From contig CAJUEW010000004.1 in the NCBI GenBank assembly GCA_910585465.1, forward strand, positions 1-64,000: DNA of 64,000 nt. Reading direction: 5' to 3'. A program made the translations under genes and the position numbers. The stretch comes from an uncultured Lachnospiraceae bacterium (GTDB lineage: Bacteria; Bacillota; Clostridia; Lachnospirales; Lachnospiraceae). Positions 59,470-64,000 of the stretch are shown one piece after another. Under the pieces are notes generated by a model that worked only from the letters and a program-made list of their open reading frames with translations, searched no databases and was not told the origin of the DNA. How positions within the stretch are numbered: position 1 is the stretch's first letter; each line of letters opens with the position of its first letter.

Positions 59470-60044
59470 ACTTCCAGCATCATAGTAAGCACCGTTCCCG
59501 CCAGTACAAACGGCGCGAACGGTATCTCTTGTTTTAGAGTTGCCTTTTTGGTAAGCAATGCAGCTACACTGTAAAAAGCTGCCGTCAAAACAGTTAAAAA
59601 TAAAGCAGTCAGAATATATACGGCACCGAGATAATATCCGAGCACAGCAAACAGCTTAACATCCCCGGCACCGATTCCTCCTCCGGTAAACAAATAGTAC
59701 ATAAGAAATATGCCTCCTCCTGTCAGAAAGCCCATGGCTGAAGAAAACAAAAGCTCTACAGCATATTCCCCGCAGCATAAACATTCCCCTGTCAGAACCG
59801 CCGCTCCACAAAGCAGCAGAACCAAAAGCAGTATATTGGGTATTTTTCTGCTTCTATAATCAATCCAGGCCGCCGCCGTCAGACACCATAAAAGAATTAA
59901 ATATCGAAATGTTTTTAAAATTCCGAATTCAAAAAAATAAAATTTAATTCCCAGCATAGCTGTTATGGACAGCATCCCCATCACTAGTATACGGAACTCT
60001 TTATATATCCATTGCATTTTCAGCCATTTGCCCATGCTTTTCAT
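59454..60044 (-). CDS. type IV prepilin peptidase (A24, TadV/CpaA-like)
   Basis: A 196-residue polytopic protein. The aspartyl protease sites are AAWIDYRSRKIPN (D/IPN) and GIGAGDVKLFAVLGYYLG (GxGD). Such peptidases cut the leaders of prepilins such as Flp. It is first in the kinase operon; no pilin gene is seen nearby, so substrates are elsewhere. A promoter is expected in the 60045-60302 gap, where TATAAT with weak -35 candidates is seen and no gene. Confidence 0.9.
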   Translation of the reverse strand: MKSMGKWLKMQWIYKEFRILVMGMLSITAMLGIKFYFFEFGILKTFRYLILLWCLTAAAWIDYRSRKIPNILLLVLLLCGAAVLTGECLCCGEYAVELLFSSAMGFLTGGGIFLMYYLFTGGGIGAGDVKLFAVLGYYLGAVYILTALFLTVLTAAFYSVAALLTKKATLKQEIPFAPFVLAGTVLTMMLEVWDVL

Positions 60045-60302
60045 CCGTATTCCTCTCTGATAGCCGTTCTGTCGTTCTATCTATAATTTCTCCGCAAACC
60101 GGCGGGGCAAATTTTAAACGCATCTTTTTCATATGATTCCATATGCCTTGCAGGAATGCAAAAAATTATAAAATAGCTGTATCAAATTGTTTTCTGATTA
60201 TTGGGAAAACCGAAAACCGATTGGCTTTCAGTCAGATTTCAGATATGTTTATTTTATCACAACGGTATGCAGTATGCAAGTGTCATTTTTCTGTTTCAAT
60301 AA

Positions 60303-61289
60303 TTATGTCCCTTCCTTTGGTCTCTGTCCGCAATGCGGCAAGTCTCTTTTAATCCACGCTGTCGATACATCCATGGCAGCACGGCATGCCTCCGTCTGAT
60401 CCAGAGAATGAAGCATAACAAAATCGTGTATCATTGCCTGGAAACGAATAGCCGTCACAGGTACTCCGGCGCTGCGAAGCTTCTGTGCATAGGCCTCTCC
60501 TTCATCCCGAAGCACATCCGCCTCCCCATTGATAATCATGGCCTCCGGCAGCCCTTCCAGACATTCCCGTCCGGCCCGGAGCGGTGATGCAGTAATATGG
60601 TTCCGGTATTCCTCTGAGCCGGTATATTGATCCCAAAACCAGATCATTGCATCTCTGTAAAGATAGTAGCCTTCCGAAAAAATATCATAAGACGGCGTAT
60701 CAAAGCAGGCATTTGTCACCGGATAATATAAAAGCTGCTTCTGAATTTTAGGCCCTCTCCGGTATTTGGAAAGCAATGTCATAGCTATAACCAAATTGCC
60801 TCCCACGCTGTCTCCTGCAACTGTAAGAGTATCCTGCCTCATCCGGTATCCAAACTTTCCTATTATCTCCGGAAGCCGGCATAATACACAATAGCATTGC
60901 TCCATAGCAGTCGGATAATGTGCTTCCGGAGATCTTGTATATTCCGGAAACACCAAAATACATCCGGTGCGGTATGCCAGCTCCCGGACCAGCTTTTCAT
61001 GGGTATGGAAGCTTCCGAATACCCATCCTGCCCCATGAATATAAAATATAACATCTGTCAGCCTCCTGCAGTCCGGCGGAATAACCAGATATACCGGTAT
61101 TTTTCCCCACTGTCCGGTATCAACGGATAGCTGCCGGACACATGCCGGATATTTATAAACCGGCGCATCCTGTGCACGTTCCAGAACCTCCCGTCCCTCG
61201 GAAGGAGGCAGCTCATAAATTCTGGGATGGGAAATACCGGCAAGGCTGACCTTCTCTGCCGCCGGCTCCAGCGGAATACGTTTTCTCAT
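60303..61289 (-). CDS. alpha/beta hydrolase, acetyl esterase type
   Basis: A 328-residue protein of the hormone-sensitive lipase-like family. HGAGW (oxyanion hole) is followed by GDSVGGNL (nucleophile Ser), then the catalytic acid in ADVLRDEG and His in MIHDFVML. The substrate is unknown. Monocistronic, with a GC hairpin-free 3' end. Confidence 0.93.
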   Translation of the reverse strand: MRKRIPLEPAAEKVSLAGISHPRIYELPPSEGREVLERAQDAPVYKYPACVRQLSVDTGQWGKIPVYLVIPPDCRRLTDVIFYIHGAGWVFGSFHTHEKLVRELAYRTGCILVFPEYTRSPEAHYPTAMEQCYCVLCRLPEIIGKFGYRMRQDTLTVAGDSVGGNLVIAMTLLSKYRRGPKIQKQLLYYPVTNACFDTPSYDIFSEGYYLYRDAMIWFWDQYTGSEEYRNHITASPLRAGRECLEGLPEAMIINGEADVLRDEGEAYAQKLRSAGVPVTAIRFQAMIHDFVMLHSLDQTEACRAAMDVSTAWIKRDLPHCGQRPKEGT

Positions 61290-61367
61290 AAAAAACTCCT
61301 TATAATATATGTGTTACTGTTATACTATTCCGCCGGATGCTATTTGCCATTGCCAGCCCTCTCTTTA

Positions 61368-61892
61368 TCAGAATTTTTCCCAATGCACCTTTTCCCTTGG
61401 CAGCTCATCCAGACTGTGAGACTCCGGGTGATTTTCCGGCATTCCAAGGGAAAGTATAGCTTCCAGCCTGTAATGCTCCGGATAGCCTAAAAGCTCCCTT
61501 AAGAAGCTCTCTGTTGTCCGTTTGTCCGAGGCCTCCCGGAGTCTGCCCTGAATCCAGCAGCTTCCCACCCCCAGGCTGTCTGCCATCAAATGCATATTTG
61601 CCATCACAATGGAACAATCCTCTGTCCATACATCCGTCTTCTCTTCATCCCCCAGAACAACAATGGCACAGTCAGCAGTTTCCAGCATTTTTGCCCCCAT
61701 AGTCCGGCTTTTGGCCATCTGTTTTAGGGTATCCTTGCTGCGGACCACAATCAGCTCCCATGGACGAATCGCTCTGCCGGATGGGGACAAAAGCCCTGCC
61801 TGAATAATTTTCTCCAGATTTTCTTCTGTTACCGAAGCTCCCGTATAAGCTCTCACACTCCGTCTGTTTCTCATGACTTCCAATAATTCCAT
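61368..61892 (-). CDS. nitroreductase-family flavoprotein
   Basis: A 174-residue FMN-dependent protein: EVMRNRRSVRAYTGASVTEE, PSGRAIRPWELIVV (FMN-binding), GVGSCWIQG and the C-terminal LGMPENHPESHSLDELPREKVHWEKF. It reduces nitro or quinone compounds in the family; natural substrate unknown. Confidence 0.92.
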   Translation of the reverse strand: MELLEVMRNRRSVRAYTGASVTEENLEKIIQAGLLSPSGRAIRPWELIVVRSKDTLKQMAKSRTMGAKMLETADCAIVVLGDEEKTDVWTEDCSIVMANMHLMADSLGVGSCWIQGRLREASDKRTTESFLRELLGYPEHYRLEAILSLGMPENHPESHSLDELPREKVHWEKF

Positions 61893-61975
61893 ATGTGTTT
61901 ATCTCCTTTTTTATAATGCAAAAATTTTATATACCAGATATTCATGCGCCGCCTCTCCGGCTGCCCTTTTCCGGG

Positions 61976-62455
61976 TTATTTATGATACGGAGAATTACTC
62001 CGAATCTGAAAGCTCCGGTAGATCTGCTCCAATAAAATCACTCTCATAAGCTGATGAGGAAAGGTCATCCTCGAAAAGCTCAGGCTGTAATCTGCTCTTT
62101 CCAGCACAGAAGGAGCCAGTCCAAGAGAACCGCCGATCACGAACACTATATGGCTGATACCGCTCACATTCCATCGCTCCATCTGCTCTGACAGCTCTAC
62201 GGAATCCAGCATCCTTCCATCCACGGCAAGGGCGATCACAAAGGCCTGAGCCGGGATCCTCTGCAGAATCCGTCCGCCTTCTTTTTCTTTGATCTGAAGC
62301 TTCAACGCTTCACTTGCGCCGTCCGGCGTCTTTTCATCCGCCACTTCCGACAGTTCCAGCCTGCAGTAACGACCAAGACGCTTTGCATATTCCCCCACTG
62401 CTTCTGTCATATATTTTTCTTTCATCTTTCCCACTGCAATCACGGTAATTTTCAT
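61976..62455 (-). CDS. rlmH: 23S rRNA (pseudouridine1915-N3)-methyltransferase
   Basis: A 159-residue SPOUT methyltransferase. It starts MKITVIAVGKMKEKYMTEAVGEYAKRLGRYCRLEL and ends in the RlmH C-terminus, with FVIGGSLGLAPSVLERADYSLSFSRMTFPHQLMRVILLEQIYRSFQI and SPYHK. It methylates pseudouridine 1915 of 23S rRNA at N3. Length and motifs are full. Confidence 0.97.
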   Translation of the reverse strand: MKITVIAVGKMKEKYMTEAVGEYAKRLGRYCRLELSEVADEKTPDGASEALKLQIKEKEGGRILQRIPAQAFVIALAVDGRMLDSVELSEQMERWNVSGISHIVFVIGGSLGLAPSVLERADYSLSFSRMTFPHQLMRVILLEQIYRSFQIRSNSPYHK

Positions 62456-62584
62456 AAAATCGCTCCTGTCTGATTGATTATAGCATAATTTTCTATTATA
62501 ATGAAACTTATTTAAGACTGTATTATATCTTTACAGGTTCTGTGCAACAGAAGCCTGCATCTATCACGAAAGGAGGAAGCACCT

Positions 62585-63229
62585 ATGCCATGGTGTCCCC
62601 TATGCAGAAATGAGTATATAGAAGGCAAAACCCGCTGTCCTGACTGTGACACAGAATTGGTTTCCGAACTGACAGATGAATCTAAAGAAGAACCCGCTCT
62701 CTATATTCCAACGGAAGCAGAGCTTGCCGAGCTTGCGGCACGCAAAGCTGCTGCCGCCCGTATGACTACCTATACTTCTGCCAAAACCAGACATTCCGAA
62801 ACAAAATCTTCAGCCTGGACCTTTTTGATTATAGGCAGCATCGGATTTTTTGTCATTACGCTGGCACTGTTTGATGTTATCACGCTTCCGCTGAATAACT
62901 TCTCTTTATTTATCATGGAAGCAATGTTTATTATCTTTCTGGGTATTTCCGGCGTTTCCTTTAAAAATGCCGCAAAAATGCTGGACGAGATTTCCATGGA
63001 GGACTGCCTGGAAACCCGTATCAAAGCATGGGCAAAGGAACATCTGACTGTCGGTGAGCTGACTGCCGGGCTGGAGGCCGATACTTCTGAAGAAATGAAA
63101 TATTTTATGGTTTCGGCCCTGATCCGTGAACGGCTGATGCTGGCATTTCCCGAAGTGGATGATGCATATGCAGAAGAACTGACCGAAAATTTTTATAATG
63201 AGCTTTTTTCTGAGGACGGAAATTTATGA
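62585..63229 (+). CDS. zinc-ribbon membrane protein, unknown
   Basis: A 214-residue protein. N-terminal zinc ribbon CPLCRNEYIEGKTRCPDCDTEL, a linker with charged helix, two membrane helices at about 80-99 (FLIIGSIGFFVITLALFDVI) and 106-126, then a soluble helical C-terminus. It overlaps the pseudouridine synthase start by four bases. A GGAGGAAG site precedes the ATG. Function unknown. Confidence 0.8.
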   Translation: MPWCPLCRNEYIEGKTRCPDCDTELVSELTDESKEEPALYIPTEAELAELAARKAAAARMTTYTSAKTRHSETKSSAWTFLIIGSIGFFVITLALFDVITLPLNNFSLFIMEAMFIIFLGISGVSFKNAAKMLDEISMEDCLETRIKAWAKEHLTVGELTAGLEADTSEEMKYFMVSALIRERLMLAFPEVDDAYAEELTENFYNELFSEDGNL

Positions 63230-63822
63230 CCTACCACTATTACATGTTCCATAAACCCTTCGGCTGTATCACTGCCCGCCGGGATGCACGCTTTCCTGTG
63301 GTAATGGACTATTTCCGGCATCTGCACAATGAAAAACTGTCCCCGGTGGGACGTCTGGATCGGGAGACAGAAGGACTTCTGATGATCACAGACGACGGCA
63401 GGTGGAATCAGAATATGAGCCATCCCGCCTATCATGTCCCTAAAACCTATGAATTTATGGCCATGGGCACCCTGAACGAAGAAAAAATAAAGTATCTGTC
63501 CAACGGGATTCTTTTAACCGGAGCAGACCGTCCGACTTCAGGAGCAGAGCTTACAGTCACCGGACAGACTACTCTCTCCTGCGTCCGTCCTGCCCTCCAT
63601 CCGGACATGCAGGAAAAATTAAAGTACAATCTTCCCAATCACCCTGTTGTCTGCGGTCAAATCACTATTACAGAAGGCAAAAAGCGTCAGATTCGCCGGA
63701 TGCTGAAGGCTGTAGACTGCTGTGTTATCTATTTGAAACGGCTTTCCATTGGCAGTATTGTACTGGATCCTGCATTAAGGCCCGGTGAATTTAAAGAATA
63801 CTCCCCCTTTCATACAACTTAA
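63226..63822 (+). CDS. RsuA/RluE-type pseudouridine synthase
   Basis: A 198-residue pseudouridine synthase. The catalytic Asp is in GRLDRETEGLL. It lacks the N-terminal S4 domain of RsuA, like RluE. EGKKRQIRRMLKAVDCCVIYLKRLSIGSI and the KRLSIGSI end are typical. Target rRNA position is not determinable here. Confidence 0.92.
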   Translation: MTYHYYMFHKPFGCITARRDARFPVVMDYFRHLHNEKLSPVGRLDRETEGLLMITDDGRWNQNMSHPAYHVPKTYEFMAMGTLNEEKIKYLSNGILLTGADRPTSGAELTVTGQTTLSCVRPALHPDMQEKLKYNLPNHPVVCGQITITEGKKRQIRRMLKAVDCCVIYLKRLSIGSIVLDPALRPGEFKEYSPFHTT

Positions 63823-63843
63823 ATAAATGGAATTATTTCCGCA

Positions 63844-63884
63844 AAAAAGCTTTTCAGGAATCTGACATTCCTGAAAAGCTTTTT
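63844..63884. terminator. bidirectional intrinsic terminator
   Basis: A 17-base arm at 63844-63860 pairs with 63868-63884 around TCTGACA. It starts with AAAAA and ends with TTTTT, so both the plus-strand synthase gene and the minus-strand gene to the right can end here. Confidence 0.9.
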
Positions 63885-63904
63885 ATTTGTTTCGCTTTTA
63901 ATTC

Positions 63905-64000
63905 TTATTTATTGCTCAAATACTCGTGTATTCCTTTAGCAGCTGTTTTTCCGGCTCCCATTGCCAAAATAACAGTAGCCGCGCCTGTCACCGCGTCGCC
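63905..64000 (-). CDS. glutamate synthase small-subunit-like FAD/NAD(P)-binding protein, 3' end only
   Basis: The last 31 residues of a gene that runs off the window: GDAVTGAATVILAMGAGK, then a helical end with HEYLSNK. GDAVTGAATVILAMGAGK is the C-terminal FAD motif of NADPH-dependent glutamate synthase small subunit / sudA-like proteins. The rest lies beyond 64000. Confidence 0.8.
   Translation of the reverse strand, partial: GDAVTGAATVILAMGAGKTAAKGIHEYLSNK

Overview
The window is bacterial DNA from a spore-forming Clostridia member, most likely a Lachnospiraceae species. This rests on a LysM/GH18 spore-type gene, the style of the phage proteins, strong GGAGG ribosome binding sites and moderate GC. 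About 45 kb is one end of a large integrated tailed prophage. The remaining 19 kb is host chromosome. The prophage continues to the left of position 1; its right end is at about 45030-45055.

Prophage late region (about 1-23000, all on the minus strand). It holds a holin and a tail fibre; a complete P2-type contractile tail (I, J, W/gp25, U, V, D, X, tape measure, E/E' with a -1 frameshift signal, tube FII, sheath FI); then a lambda-type head (minor tail Z, FII-like joiner, capsid E, decoration D, ClpP-like protease with nested scaffold, portal B, joiner W, terminase A and Nu1). So it is a myovirus with a lambdoid head. No endolysin is in view.

Accessory and early region (23000-40700, minus strand). 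It holds a minimal tyrosine recombinase next to TGTGTCA repeats; an AT-rich two-gene module (soluble protein plus four-helix membrane protein) that looks like a lysogeny cargo or defence pair; a RinA/ArpU-like late regulator; many small phage proteins; a tightly packed DNA-modification island (cytosine methyltransferase, radical SAM, adenine methyltransferase, PAPS-reductase-like protein), several members of which carry a beta-clamp-like QLSLF peptide; an HNH-like protein; an RNase H-like protein; and an HUH-type Rep with hairpins directly upstream.

Lysogeny control (40474-45030). A Cro-like gene and a short CI-like repressor face away from each other across promoters dotted with TGTCTTTT/AAAAGACA operators. 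The repressor has no self-cleaving domain. Just past its end a promoter flanked by two LexA (SOS) boxes drives a 34-residue protein, a candidate SOS-controlled induction trigger. A SWIM zinc-finger gene lies between two copies of a 135-bp HTH-gene segment. A large serine integrase ends at the attachment junction, where a host LysM/GH18 gene is cut after the shared EWGYTY codons.

Host region (45040-64000). It holds a Nif11-like small protein, an NhaC antiporter, a small DUF7662-like protein, and an operon running from a type IV prepilin peptidase through a PP2C phosphatase and a Ser/Thr kinase to a 2639-residue Ig-repeat surface protein. After that come an esterase, a nitroreductase, RlmH, a zinc-ribbon membrane protein, a RluE-type pseudouridine synthase and the 3' end of a glutamate-synthase-small-subunit-like gene. 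No CRISPR array, insertion sequence or rRNA gene was seen.
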